Assembly (NCBI GenBank): GCA_964430855.1 | Contig: CAYSHC010000003.1 | Span: 1-64,000, forward strand | Source of the DNA: JAEZDP01 sp964430855 | GTDB taxonomy: Bacteria; Acidobacteriota; Vicinamibacteria; Vicinamibacterales; Vicinamibacteraceae | Reading direction: 5' to 3' | DNA length: 64,000 nt | Shown: positions 44,349 to 54,000 of the stretch, piece by piece | Numbering within the stretch: the first letter of the stretch is position 1 | Layout of the letters: each line of letters opens with the position of its first letter | Program-made: the position numbers and the translations under genes | Notes under the pieces: model-generated | The model's input: only the letters and a program-made list of their open reading frames with translations | What the model was told of the DNA's origin: nothing | Databases searched by the model: none

Positions 44349-45562
44349 AGCTCGCGCACGGTCTGCACCTCGCCTACTGCACGAACGTCCACCGCGGCGA
44401 CAGCTGGCCCGAGACCTTCGCGACGCTCGAGCGCCACACCGACGCGGTCCGCCGCCGCGTGGCGCCGCACGAGCCGTACGCCATCGGCCTGCGGCTCGGC
44501 GCCCGCGCGGCCCACGAGCTGTCGGCACCGGACACGCTGCGCGCGTTCAGGCAGTGGCTCGACGCGCACGACAGCTACGTCTTCACCGTCAACGGCTTCC
44601 CCTACGGCAGCTTTCACGGCACGCGCGTGAAGGAGCAGGTCTATGCGCCCGACTGGGCGACGGCCGAACGCCTTGCGTACACGCGGCGCCTCTTCGACCT
44701 GCTCGTCGAGCTCGTGCCGCCGGACGTGCCCGGCAGCGTCAGCACGGTGCCCGTGTCGTTCAAGGGCTTCGAGCGCGATGCCGACCACCGCGCGGCCGTG
44801 TTCGCGAACCTGGCGGCGTGCGCGCGCCACGTCGAGGCGCTCGCCGAGCGGACCGGCCGCGACCTGTCGCTTGGCCTCGAGCCCGAGCCGCTGTGCGTGC
44901 TCGAGACGTCGGCCGAGACGCTGGCGTTCTTCGATGCCTGGGACGCGGCCGATCGCGACGCCCCTCGCTGGCGGCGTGTCGTCGGCGTCAACTACGACTG
45001 CTGCCATCTGGCTGTGGAGTTCGAGGACGCGAAGGCCGCGCTCGGCGCGCTGGCGGCCGCCGGCGTGCGCCTGAGCAAGCTGCACCTGAGCTCGGCGCTG
45101 CGCGTCACGCCCGATGCCGCGGGGCGGCAGGCGCTCGAGGCCTTCGTCGAGCCGACGTACCTGCACCAGGTCGTGGCGGGCCATCCCGATACCGGGGAGG
45201 TCTACCGTCGGTACGTGGATCTGCCGGACGCGCTGGCCGACACGGCGGCCATCGGTGACGACGAGGAGTGGCGCGTGCACTTCCACGTGCCGCTGCACGC
45301 CTCGCCGGGCGCGCCGTTCCTCGACATGCGCGACCACCTCGAGGATGCGCTCGACTGGCTGGCGGCCGCCCCGTCGGCATGCGCGCACCTCGAGATGGAG
45401 ACCTACACGTGGGAAGTGCTGCCGCCGGCGCTGCGCATCGGCATCGAGGACCAGCTCGTCGCCGAGTACGCCTGGACGCTCGACGCGCTGGCGCGCCGCG
45501 GCCTCGCCGACCCGGCGCTCGCCCGGCGCGTGGCGGAGGCGGCGGCACCCGCGGTGCCATGA
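44345..45562 (+). CDS. eboE: EboE-type xylose-isomerase-like TIM barrel protein
   Basis: A 405-residue protein whose start, HGLHLAYCTNVHRGDSW, is the hallmark of metabolite-traffic protein EboE. FTVNGFPYGSFHG, LGLEPEPLCVLET, VNYDCCHLAVEFED and EMETYTWEVLPP follow the sugar-isomerase-like barrel with Glu/His/Asp metal positions. In cyanobacteria the ebo genes are needed for delivery of the scytonemin monomer to the periplasm. Both ends overlap neighbours by four bases. Confidence 0.85.
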   Translation: MKLAHGLHLAYCTNVHRGDSWPETFATLERHTDAVRRRVAPHEPYAIGLRLGARAAHELSAPDTLRAFRQWLDAHDSYVFTVNGFPYGSFHGTRVKEQVYAPDWATAERLAYTRRLFDLLVELVPPDVPGSVSTVPVSFKGFERDADHRAAVFANLAACARHVEALAERTGRDLSLGLEPEPLCVLETSAETLAFFDAWDAADRDAPRWRRVVGVNYDCCHLAVEFEDAKAALGALAAAGVRLSKLHLSSALRVTPDAAGRQALEAFVEPTYLHQVVAGHPDTGEVYRRYVDLPDALADTAAIGDDEEWRVHFHVPLHASPGAPFLDMRDHLEDALDWLAAAPSACAHLEMETYTWEVLPPALRIGIEDQLVAEYAWTLDALARRGLADPALARRVAEAAAPAVP

Positions 45563-46341
45563 CAGCCTTGCCCCTGCCGCCTCGGGTGTCGCGAGGCCGG
45601 GCGTGGCTCGACCTCGCGCGCGCCGGGAACTTCCCGTCGGTGTGGAGCAACGTGCTCGCGGCGCTCGTGCTCTCGGGGCCGCTCGCGCAGGCCACCGGCG
45701 CTCCGTCGTCGTCGATGACCGCATGGTGGCCGGCGCCCGGACCGTGGCTCGCCGCGACGCTGGCGGCGACGCTCGCCTACGCCGGGGGCGCCACGCTCAA
45801 CGACGTCTTCGACGTGACGTTCGACAGCCGGCACCGGCCCGATCGCGCCATTCCGGCCGGCGTCGTCTCGCGGACGGCCGCGGCGTGGGGTGGCGCGCTG
45901 CTGCTCGCCGCCGGCGTCGTCGTGTTGGTCGCCGCCCTGGGCGCGTCGCCCGTGTGGGCCGGCGCGATGGCTGCCGCCATCGTGGCCTACGACTGGGTGC
46001 ACAAGCGGTGGGCAGGCGCGGTGGTGCTGATGGCGGCCTGCCGGGCGTTCCTCGCGCTGACGGTGGCCTCGCTGCCCGGTCAGGTGTTCACGACGCCGGT
46101 CCTCGCCTGGGTCGCCGCGCTGTCGCTCTACATCGTCGCCGTCAGTGTCGTCGCGCGCGCCGAGTACTGGCCGGGCGCGCCGGCGGATGTTCTCGGCCGG
46201 TGGGTCGGGCGCCTGCTGCGCTCGATGCCGTGGCTCGACGCCGCGGCGATGGCCCTCGTCGGCGCGTGGCCGCCGGCGCTGGCGAGCGCGCTCGCCGTCC
46301 CGCTGGGCCAGGCGGCGCAGCGGCGCGCCGCGTCCACGTAA
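45559..46341 (+). CDS. eboC: UbiA-family prenyltransferase of the ebo cluster
   Basis: A 260-residue membrane protein with about seven hydrophobic helices. The first prenyl-diphosphate site NDVFDVTFDSRHRPDRAIPAG is intact (NDxxDxxxD with RPDRxIPxG). The second, usually DxxxD in the fifth/sixth loop, reads YDWVHKRW, which is weaker. It probably prenylates an unknown metabolite in the membrane. ATGA overlap with eboE; eboD begins 23 bases after its stop. Confidence 0.83.
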   Translation: MTALPLPPRVSRGRAWLDLARAGNFPSVWSNVLAALVLSGPLAQATGAPSSSMTAWWPAPGPWLAATLAATLAYAGGATLNDVFDVTFDSRHRPDRAIPAGVVSRTAAAWGGALLLAAGVVVLVAALGASPVWAGAMAAAIVAYDWVHKRWAGAVVLMAACRAFLALTVASLPGQVFTTPVLAWVAALSLYIVAVSVVARAEYWPGAPADVLGRWVGRLLRSMPWLDAAAMALVGAWPPALASALAVPLGQAAQRRAAST

Positions 46342-46364
46342 GCTTCTGCGAAGGATTGGTGGCC

Positions 46365-47588
46365 GTGTCCGTTTCCCTCCCTCTCACGCTCGGGCCGTCC
46401 CCAGGCGGTCTTGACGCTGCGTCCGACGAGATCTCGCGTCCCGTCGTGATCGAGCAGCCGCTGCGCCTGCTGTTCACGCGCGACGTCCTGGCGCCAGGCA
46501 ACGCCACGCTGACCCGCGTCCTCACGCCGCGCGACGCCGGCATCGTCCCGCGCGTGCTGGTCTGCTGGGACCAGGGCCTGGCCGGCGTCCTTCCCGACAT
46601 GGCCGCGCGCATCAGCGCGTGGTTCGCGGCGTGGAAGGACGTCGTCCGGCTCGCGGCCGAGCCGGTGGCCGTGCCGGGCGGCGAGCCCGTGAAGAACGAC
46701 AGGGCGGCGCTCGAGCGCGTGTGGGCGGCGATCGACGCGGCGCACCTGTGCCGGCACTCGTACGTGCTGGTGATTGGCGGGGGCGCCGTGCTCGACATGG
46801 TGGGCTTTGCCGCGGCGACGGCCCATCGCGGCATTCCCCTCGTGCGCGTGCCGACGACGAGCCTGAGCCAGGCCGATGGCGGCATCGGCGTGAAGAACGG
46901 CGTCAACCTGTTCGGCAAGAAGAACTGGCTCGGCACGTTCGTCGTGCCGCACGCGGTGGTCAACGACGCGTCGTTCCTGCACCGCCTGCCGCCGCGCGAC
47001 AGGCGGGCGGGGCTGGTGGAGGCGGTGAAGGTGGCGCTCATCCGCGACGCCGCGTTCTTCGAGGCCATCGAGTCGCGGGTCGACGCGCTTGCCGCGTTCG
47101 AGCCCGACGCGCTCGAGGCCGTCGTCCGCGTGAGCGCACGCCACCATCTGGAGCACATCGCCACGGGCGGCGACCCGTTCGAGCGCGGAAGCGCGCGTCC
47201 CCTGGACTTCGGCCACTGGGCCGCGCACAAGCTCGAGCAGATGACCGGGTTCGCGGTGACGCATGGCGAGGCCGTCGCCATCGGCGTCGCGCTGGACGTC
47301 GTCTACGCGGTGCGGGTCGGGCTGCTCGACGAGCGGACGGCCGATCGCGTGCTCGACGTGCTCGCGGCGATAGGATTCGAGCTGTATCACGCGGCGCTCG
47401 CGGTGCGCGGCGCGGACGGGCGGCGTACGCTGCTCGACGGCCTCGAGGAGTTCCGCGAGCATCTCGGCGGGCGGCTGACGATCCCGATGATCCGCGCGAT
47501 TGGCGAGCAGGTGGACGTCCACGAGATGGACGCCGCGCACGTCGACGCGGCCATCGACACGCTGGCCGCGCGGTACGCCCATGGCTGA
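46365..47588 (+). CDS. eboD: 3-dehydroquinate synthase-like cyclase
   Basis: A 407-residue NAD-dependent sugar-phosphate cyclase homologue. Motifs: GGGAVLDMVGFAAATAHRGIPLVRVPTTSL, VKNGVNLFGKKN, AGLVEAVKVALI, and metal-site histidines in DFGHWAAHKLE and FAVTHGEAVAIG. It is probably a secondary-metabolite cyclase rather than shikimate-pathway AroB. GTG 46365 has AAGGA nine bases upstream; GTG 46359 is less well spaced. It overlaps eboF by eight bases. Confidence 0.85.
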   Translation: MSVSLPLTLGPSPGGLDAASDEISRPVVIEQPLRLLFTRDVLAPGNATLTRVLTPRDAGIVPRVLVCWDQGLAGVLPDMAARISAWFAAWKDVVRLAAEPVAVPGGEPVKNDRAALERVWAAIDAAHLCRHSYVLVIGGGAVLDMVGFAAATAHRGIPLVRVPTTSLSQADGGIGVKNGVNLFGKKNWLGTFVVPHAVVNDASFLHRLPPRDRRAGLVEAVKVALIRDAAFFEAIESRVDALAAFEPDALEAVVRVSARHHLEHIATGGDPFERGSARPLDFGHWAAHKLEQMTGFAVTHGEAVAIGVALDVVYAVRVGLLDERTADRVLDVLAAIGFELYHAALAVRGADGRRTLLDGLEEFREHLGGRLTIPMIRAIGEQVDVHEMDAAHVDAAIDTLAARYAHG

Positions 47589-48969
47589 ACGGCTGGCCGT
47601 CATCGACGTCGTCGGGCTCACGCCGCGGGTGCTCGGCGAGCACACGCCGCACCTGCTGGCGGCCGCGCGCGAGGGCGGGCTCACGCGCGTGCGGCCCGTC
47701 GTGCCCGCGCTCACGTGCAGCGCGCAGGCGACCTACCTGACAGGGATGCTGCCATCGGGCCACGGCATCGTCGGCAACGGGTGGTTCAACCGCGAGCTGG
47801 CCGAGCATCACTTCTGGAAGCAGTCGAACCATCTCGTGCGCGGGCCGAAGCTGTGGGAGCGGGCACGGGAGCGGCGTCCGGGCTTCACCTGCGCCAAGCT
47901 GTTCTGGTGGTACAACATGTACTCCAGCGCGGACTGGTCGATCACGCCGCGGCCGATGTATCCCGCCGACGGCCGCAAGGTGTTCGACATCTATACCTAC
48001 CCGATGCCGCTGCGCGAGGAGATCAAGCGCGAGCTCGGGGCGTTTCCGTTCCAGGCGTTCTGGGGGCCGCTTGCCGGCATCGACTCGAGCGCCTGGATCG
48101 CCCGCGCGGCCCAGTGGATCGAGGCGCGCCACCGGCCCGACCTGTCGCTGGTGTACCTGCCGCACCTCGACTACGACCTCCAGCGGTATGGCCCTGACGA
48201 CCCGCGGCTGCCGGCCCAGTACCGCGCCATCGACGAGGTCGTCGGCGGCCTGCTGGCGTTCTATCGGGAGCGCGGCGTCCGGCCGGTGATCCTGTCGGAG
48301 TACGGCATCACGAAGGTGACACGGCCGATCGCGCTGAACCGTCTGTTCCGCGCGCGCGGGTGGATCACCATCAAGGAGGAGCTCGGGCGCGAGATGCTCG
48401 ACTGCGGCGCGAGCCGCGCGTTCACGATTGCCGACCACCAGGTCGCGCACGTGTACGTGAACGACGCGTCGATTGCGCACGAGGTGCGATCGGCGATCGA
48501 GCAGGTCGACGGCGTCGCGGCGGTGCTCGACGCGGCAGGCAAGCGCGAGATCGGGCTCGACCACGAGCGCGCCGGCGACTTCGTGGCGCTTTCCGACGAA
48601 GACGCCTGGTTCACCTACTACTACTGGGAGGACGATGCCCGCGCGCCCGACTTCGCGCGATGCGTCGACATCCACAGGAAGTACGGCTACGACCCGGCGG
48701 AGCTGTTCCTCGACCCGGCGCTGCGGCTGCCGAATCTGCGCGTCGCGTGGCGGCTGGCGCAGAAGACGCTCGGGTTCCGGATGCTCATGGACGTCATCCC
48801 GCTGGACGCGTCGCTCGTGGGCGGCTCGCACGGCGTCTGTCCCGCGAGCACCGACGACTGGCCGGTCCTCATCGGCACAGGGGAGGGCGATGGCCCGATC
48901 GCGCCGACGGAGGTGCACGAGCGGCTGCTGGCGCTGTGTGCGCCCGGGGCGGCGGGCGAGGGCGCATGA
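47581..48969 (+). CDS. eboF: Alkaline phosphatase/nucleotide pyrophosphatase-like protein
   Basis: A 462-residue protein of the nucleotide pyrophosphatase/phosphodiesterase superfamily. IDVVGLTPRVLG, PALTCSAQATYLTGMLPSGHG (nucleophile Thr in the CSAQATY region), LVYLPHLDYDLQRYG, LSEYGITKV and the C-terminal GGSHGVCP carry the metal ligands. No signal peptide is visible. EboF-like genes are part of ebo operons. ATGA overlap with the HAD gene. Confidence 0.83.
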   Translation: MAERLAVIDVVGLTPRVLGEHTPHLLAAAREGGLTRVRPVVPALTCSAQATYLTGMLPSGHGIVGNGWFNRELAEHHFWKQSNHLVRGPKLWERARERRPGFTCAKLFWWYNMYSSADWSITPRPMYPADGRKVFDIYTYPMPLREEIKRELGAFPFQAFWGPLAGIDSSAWIARAAQWIEARHRPDLSLVYLPHLDYDLQRYGPDDPRLPAQYRAIDEVVGGLLAFYRERGVRPVILSEYGITKVTRPIALNRLFRARGWITIKEELGREMLDCGASRAFTIADHQVAHVYVNDASIAHEVRSAIEQVDGVAAVLDAAGKREIGLDHERAGDFVALSDEDAWFTYYYWEDDARAPDFARCVDIHRKYGYDPAELFLDPALRLPNLRVAWRLAQKTLGFRMLMDVIPLDASLVGGSHGVCPASTDDWPVLIGTGEGDGPIAPTEVHERLLALCAPGAAGEGA

Positions 48970-49583
48970 GCCGCGCCATCGAGGTGCTGCTGTTCGACCT
49001 CGGCGGCGTGCTGGTGGACTTTGGCGGCGCCGAGGGCCTGGCGGCCCTGCTGCCGGAGCCGCTGCCGCTCGCGGAGGTCGAGGCGCGCTGGCAGCGGTGT
49101 CCGCACTCGCTGGCGTTCGGCAGCGGCACGCTCGACGTGGACGCGTTTGCCGACGCGTTCATGCGTGACTGGGGGATTGGCATCCCGCGCGAGGCGTTCC
49201 TCGCGGAGTACCGCGCGTGGGCGCGCGGGTTCCTGCCGGGCGCGCGCGAGCTGCTCGAGGAGCTGCGTCCGCGCTACCGGCTGGCGGCGCTCAGCAACTC
49301 GAACCCGCTGCACTGGGCGCGGCTCGTCGACGAGTGCGGGCTGGCATCGGCCTTCGAGGTGGCGCTGTCGTCGCACGAGGTCGGCTGGCGGAAGCCGGCG
49401 CGCGAGATGTACCAGGCGGCGCTCGACCGGCTCGGCGTCGCGCCGGGTGCGGTGCTGTTCCTGGACGATGCGCCGGGGAACGTCGCGGCCGCGGCGGCGA
49501 TGGGAATGCAGGCGGCGGTGGCGGTGGGCGTGGATGGCGTCCGCCGCGCGCTGGGTCAGTTCGGGGTCAGGTCTCGAAACTGA
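48966..49583 (+). CDS. HAD-superfamily phosphatase
   Basis: A 205-residue HAD hydrolase with motif I LFDLGGVLVDF, motif II ALSNSN, motif III lysine in GWRKPARE and motif IV LFLDDAPGNV. It is coupled to eboF by an ATGA overlap and could act on a phosphorylated intermediate of the ebo pathway. Its last residues (QFGVRSRN) are encoded by the first copy of a repeat array, so the original C-terminus may have been altered. Confidence 0.85.
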   Translation: MSRAIEVLLFDLGGVLVDFGGAEGLAALLPEPLPLAEVEARWQRCPHSLAFGSGTLDVDAFADAFMRDWGIGIPREAFLAEYRAWARGFLPGARELLEELRPRYRLAALSNSNPLHWARLVDECGLASAFEVALSSHEVGWRKPAREMYQAALDRLGVAPGAVLFLDDAPGNVAAAAAMGMQAAVAVGVDGVRRALGQFGVRSRN

Positions 49584-49724
49584 CGTCCCTGGGGTCAGGT
49601 CTCGATCTGCCGAATCGGGGGGTCAGGTCTCGCGGATGCTGCGTATCCGCAGCCGCGAGACCTGACCCCCGAGTCGTCGAAATCGAGACCTGACCCCAGA
49701 CCCCCAGTTTCGAGACCTGACCCC
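49563..49724. repeat. Symmetric array of six short repeats (REP/BIME-like)
   Basis: GGGGTCAGGTCTCG(A) occurs three times forward at 49563, 49591 and 49619 (exact 28-base period), then three times inverted, ending at 49669, 49697 and 49724. The innermost pair forms a perfect 18-bp stem (49618-49635 with 49653-49670), with a second hairpin GCGGAT/ATCCGC (49632-49650) that would compete with it. The pattern recalls REP elements moved by RAYT transposases. No transposase gene lies nearby. It could also terminate or protect the ebo transcript. Confidence 0.85.
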
Positions 49725-49747
49725 GGCCCCGCCCCAGCCCACGCCCG

Positions 49748-51022
49748 TCACACGTGCGCGCGCAGCCAGGCCCACGCCTCGGCCTGCATCTGCTCGTTGA
49801 ACTGGTGGGGGCTGTCGTACAGGCGCGTGCGGCAGTGGTCGGGGACACCAGCTTTCGCATAGCACCGCCGCAGCGTCTCGAAGCTCGCGTCCATCCCCTC
49901 GCGCGCGAACAGGCCGTCCTTCGAGCCGCTGATCACCAGCAGGTGTCGCGGCACCGCGAGCGACGCGACGTCCGGGTAGTCGAGGTGCCTGTACAGCCCG
50001 GGCACCAGCTTCGTGTGCCCGATCGTGTTCCGGATGTGCCGCCGGAGCTGCGACGGGAACGACGTCATCCAGCAGACCGCGACCCCCGCCTTGATTCGCT
50101 CGTCGAGCGCGGTCAGATGCACGGTGCGCAGGCCGCCGACCGACAGCCCCACGCAGCCAATCCGGGTCGCGTCGACGTCGGGACGGCTGCACAGGTAGTC
50201 GACGGTCCGGATGTCGTCCCAGCACAGCACGCCCGCCCACGTGAAGCCGGCGGCAAAGATCGTGCGGCCGACGAGCTGCTCCGCCTGGCCCGCGCGCGCG
50301 TTGAACGCGTTGACCCGTTCGACGGCCAGCGTCGCCGGACGCTCCCGCCAGTCGGCCGGGTCGTCGTCGAGCAGCATGCGGCGCTCGCCCCAGTAGAACA
50401 TGTCGATCACCGCGACGATGTAGCCCTGGCGCACCAGTTCCTCGGCGATGCTGCGACCGCCATAGTAGCGGGCGCGGTAGTCGGTCAGCACCGGATGCTC
50501 GCCGTCGATGGCGACGATCTTCTCCTTGCCCCACAGGTAGAACCCGCCGTGGTCGTGCAGCGCGACGATGGCCGGCGCCTTCCCGGCGAGGCCCTTCGGC
50601 ACGAGGACGAACGCGGGGACGCGCACGTCCGGTGCCGTGTTGAACCACACACGTTCGCGCACGTAGTCGCCGCAGTCCACCCGCTCGACGACCTCCGCCG
50701 CGGGGTCGCACGGCTCGGGCGCGTAGTGCAGCAGCTCGAGCACCTTCCCCTTCGCGACCGCGCGCCACTCCTCGAGCGACGTGAAGCGATCCTGAAGGAA
50801 CGAGAGCGGAAACGGGCTCGCGAGGGCCTGCCGCTCGATGAACGGCCACAGCGACCCGACGTCGGACGCGCGCCCCTGCGCGGCAGGCGCCTGGGCCGCC
50901 CCGGCGCCGCCCGCCTGCAGCGACTCGTAGAGCAGCGGGGCCACACCCGTGGCCGCTGCCGCCTGGAGGAACTGACGTCGCGTCCGGTCGCTCCGGCGCG
51001 GGGCTGGTCTCTGGCTGTGCAT
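49748..51022 (-). CDS. Tat-exported alpha/beta hydrolase (acetyl-xylan-esterase/DLH-like)
   Basis: A 424-residue hydrolase with a twin-arginine signal (RTRRQFLQAAAATG, cleavage around AGAAQ). The catalytic triad is visible: GLSVGGL nucleophile, SGSKDGLF acid, DSPHQF histidine; IVALHDHGGFYLWG is the oxyanion region. It is probably an exported carbohydrate or aryl esterase. The stop is next to the repeat array. It is divergent from the hybrid kinase with 37 bases between starts. Confidence 0.83.
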   Translation of the reverse strand: MHSQRPAPRRSDRTRRQFLQAAAATGVAPLLYESLQAGGAGAAQAPAAQGRASDVGSLWPFIERQALASPFPLSFLQDRFTSLEEWRAVAKGKVLELLHYAPEPCDPAAEVVERVDCGDYVRERVWFNTAPDVRVPAFVLVPKGLAGKAPAIVALHDHGGFYLWGKEKIVAIDGEHPVLTDYRARYYGGRSIAEELVRQGYIVAVIDMFYWGERRMLLDDDPADWRERPATLAVERVNAFNARAGQAEQLVGRTIFAAGFTWAGVLCWDDIRTVDYLCSRPDVDATRIGCVGLSVGGLRTVHLTALDERIKAGVAVCWMTSFPSQLRRHIRNTIGHTKLVPGLYRHLDYPDVASLAVPRHLLVISGSKDGLFAREGMDASFETLRRCYAKAGVPDHCRTRLYDSPHQFNEQMQAEAWAWLRAHV

Positions 51023-51059
51023 ACGTCGCGCACGATACCGCACCTGCGCCTGCCGGAGT

Positions 51060-54000
51060 ATGCTTCCCGACATCGTGCAACGTGTACCGGTCCCCCCGTC
51101 CGCACCCGGCATCCGCCCGGCGTCCCCGGGTGGGGCAGCGTCGAGGCCGCCGGCGGCGCCTGCGCCGGGGCTGCCTGCGCCGGGCGTACGCGCACGTGCG
51201 ACCCCGCGTGCCACCGACGATGCGCCGGTCAGCGAGGAGCGGCTGCGCCTGGCGACCACCGCGGCCGACATCGGCACCTGGGACGTGGACCCCGTGTCGG
51301 GCAGCCTGTACTGCGACGGCACCACCCGGCGGCATCTCGGCGTTGCACCGAACGCGCGGCTCGACACGTACGACGACTTCCTGGAGACGCTGCACCCGGA
51401 TGACAGGGCACGCGTCGATGCCGCGGTCAAGGCCGCGCTCGCGCCTGACGGCCCGGCGTACGACGTCACCTACCGGACGGTCGGGTACGACGGCGTCGAA
51501 CGTCACATCGCCGCGCGAGGACGCGCCGTCCTGAACGACCAGGGCGTCGTCACCAGGTTCGTCGGCACGACGATCGACGTCACCAACGAGCGCGCCGCGG
51601 CCGAGAGCCTGCGCTTCCTCGACGCGCTGTCGGTGGCGTCGCAGGCCGCGGTGACGGCCGCCGACGTGATCGCGATCACGACGCAGCGCCTCGGCGAGTA
51701 CCTTGGCGTGACCCGCTGTGCCTACGCCGACCTCGACGCGGACGGCACCTTCGTCATCCGGCAGGACTGGTCCACGAGGCCGTCGTCGGTGGGCGACGTG
51801 CACCGCCTCGACGCCTACGGGCCCGACGCGGCCTCGCAGTTGCGCGCGGGCCGGGCCCTCGTGCTGTGCGACGTCGAGGCCGAGGTCGCGACCCACGTCG
51901 CGCGCGAGGCGTTCCGCGCGGCTGGCGTCGGCGCGATCATCTGCTGCCCGCTGATGAAGGGGGGGCAGCTGCACGCCCTGGTGATCGTCCACACCGACGG
52001 GCCGCGCGCCTGGACCGCCGCGGAGGTCACGCTCGTGAAGGCCGTCACCGAGCGGTCGGCCAGCCATATCGAGCGGGCGCGCGTCGAGGCCTCGCTGCGC
52101 GAGAGCGAGGAGCGCTACCGCGTCATCGGCGACGCCGCCAACGACGCCATCTGGGACTGGGATCTCGCGGCCGGCACGATCACCTGGAACCACGGCCTCG
52201 CCACGGCCTTCGGCCACCGCGACATCGGCAGCGTGACCAACATGCGCTGGTGGCTCGACTGCATCCATCCCGACGACCGCCAGCGGGCGTACGAGAACCT
52301 CCAGTCGGCCCTGACGCGCGGCGACAGCGCCTGGCGCACCGAGTACCGGTTCAGGCGTGCCGACGGGCAGTACGCCACCGTGCTCGACCGGGGGCGCGTG
52401 CTCCGCCATCCCGACGGCACCGCCTACCGCATGGTGGGCTCGATCCAGGACCTCACCGAACGCAACCGCGCCGACGCGCTGCGGCGCGAGAGCGAAGCGT
52501 TCATGCGGCAGCTGATCGAGCACAGCCCCGACTGCATCACCGTGCTCGACCGCGAGGCGCGCGTGCAGTCGATGAACGCCGTCGGCATGCGGCAGTTCGC
52601 CATCGACGACTTCGAGACGGTGCGCGGCCGGGACTGGCGCACGTTCTGGAGCGGCGAGGACCGGGTGACGGCCGCCAGGGTCTTCGCCGAGGTGCTCGAG
52701 GGGCGCAGCGCCCGCTTCGAGGGCTACTGCCCGACGCAGACGGGTGAGCCGCGGTGGTGGAACGTCGTGGCGACGCCGCTCGGCAGCGGGGCGGAGGTGC
52801 AGCGCGTGCTGGCCGTGTCGCGCGACGTCACCGAGTCGCATCGCGCCGGGCTCGGGGCGCGGTTCCTCGCCGACGCCAGCGCCACCCTGCACGATCTGGG
52901 CGACTCGGAGCGCGCGCTCGACCGCATCGCGCACATCGCCGTCGAGTCGTTCGCCGACAGGTGCGTCATCGACGTGACCGACGGTCCGGAGCACCGGCGC
53001 ATCGACGTCCGGGCCGACAGGGCAGGGCGAACCGCCGCCGCCCGGGATGCCGACGAATATTGCCTCGAGCGCGTGAAGCGGACGGGCGACGCCGAGGTGG
53101 TGGGCAACGTCGCCGCCGCGCTGGACCAGGCCGACGCGGACGCGAGCGTCCCGCTGCGCAGGCTCCGCGACCTCGGCGTCCGATCGTACCTGGCCGTCCC
53201 GCTGGTGGTGCGGGGCGCGGTGATCGGCGTCATCGCCTTCTACGTCGTCGATTCGGCGCGCAATTTCACGCACGTCGAGCTGGGCGTGGCCAGCGACCTC
53301 GCACGGCGCGTGGCGGTGGCCATCGACAACGCGCGCCTCTACCGCAGCATCCAGGAGTCGGATCAGCGCAAGAGCGAGTTCCTCGCGACGCTCGCCCACG
53401 AGCTGCGCAATCCCCTCGCGCCCATCAGGACCGGGCTCGAGGTGCTCGGCCGCATCGACCCCCGGTCACCCGAGGGCGCGCGCGTGCGCACGGTGATGAC
53501 GCGCCAGATGGGCCACATGGTCCGCCTCGTGGACGACCTGCTCGACGTCTCGCGCCTCAGCCGCGGGAAGCTGGAGCTGAAGAAGTGCCGCGTGATGCTC
53601 GACACCGTGGTCCGGGATGCCGTGGACGTGAGCCGTCCGGCCATCGACGCCGCGCGGCATACGCTGACGGTGACGCTGCCGGATGCCCCCGTGCCGCTCT
53701 ACGGCGATCCCACGCGGCTGTCGCAGGTGATCTCGAACCTGCTGACCAACGCCGCCAAGTACACGGCCGACGGCGGTGACATCGGGCTGACGGCCACGCT
53801 CGAGGACGGTGACGTGGTGATAGCCGTCACCGACACGGGCATCGGCCTGTCGGACGAGCAGCTGCCGGTCATCTTCGAGATGTTCGGACAGATTCGCGGG
53901 TCCTCCCCACGCTCGGACGGCGGCCTCGGCATCGGGTTGACGCTGGTCAGGCAGCTGACCGAGATGCACGGCGGCACCGTCTCGGTACGCAGCCAGGGGC

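Noticed and set aside
49563..49724. Repeat array considered as a CRISPR
   Set aside because: The repeats are 14-15 bases with inverted second half and about 13-base spacers, no cas genes are present, and the spacers are too short.
49567..49860. Frames running through the repeat array
   Set aside because: They are created by the repeats themselves and by the antisense of the esterase 3' end.
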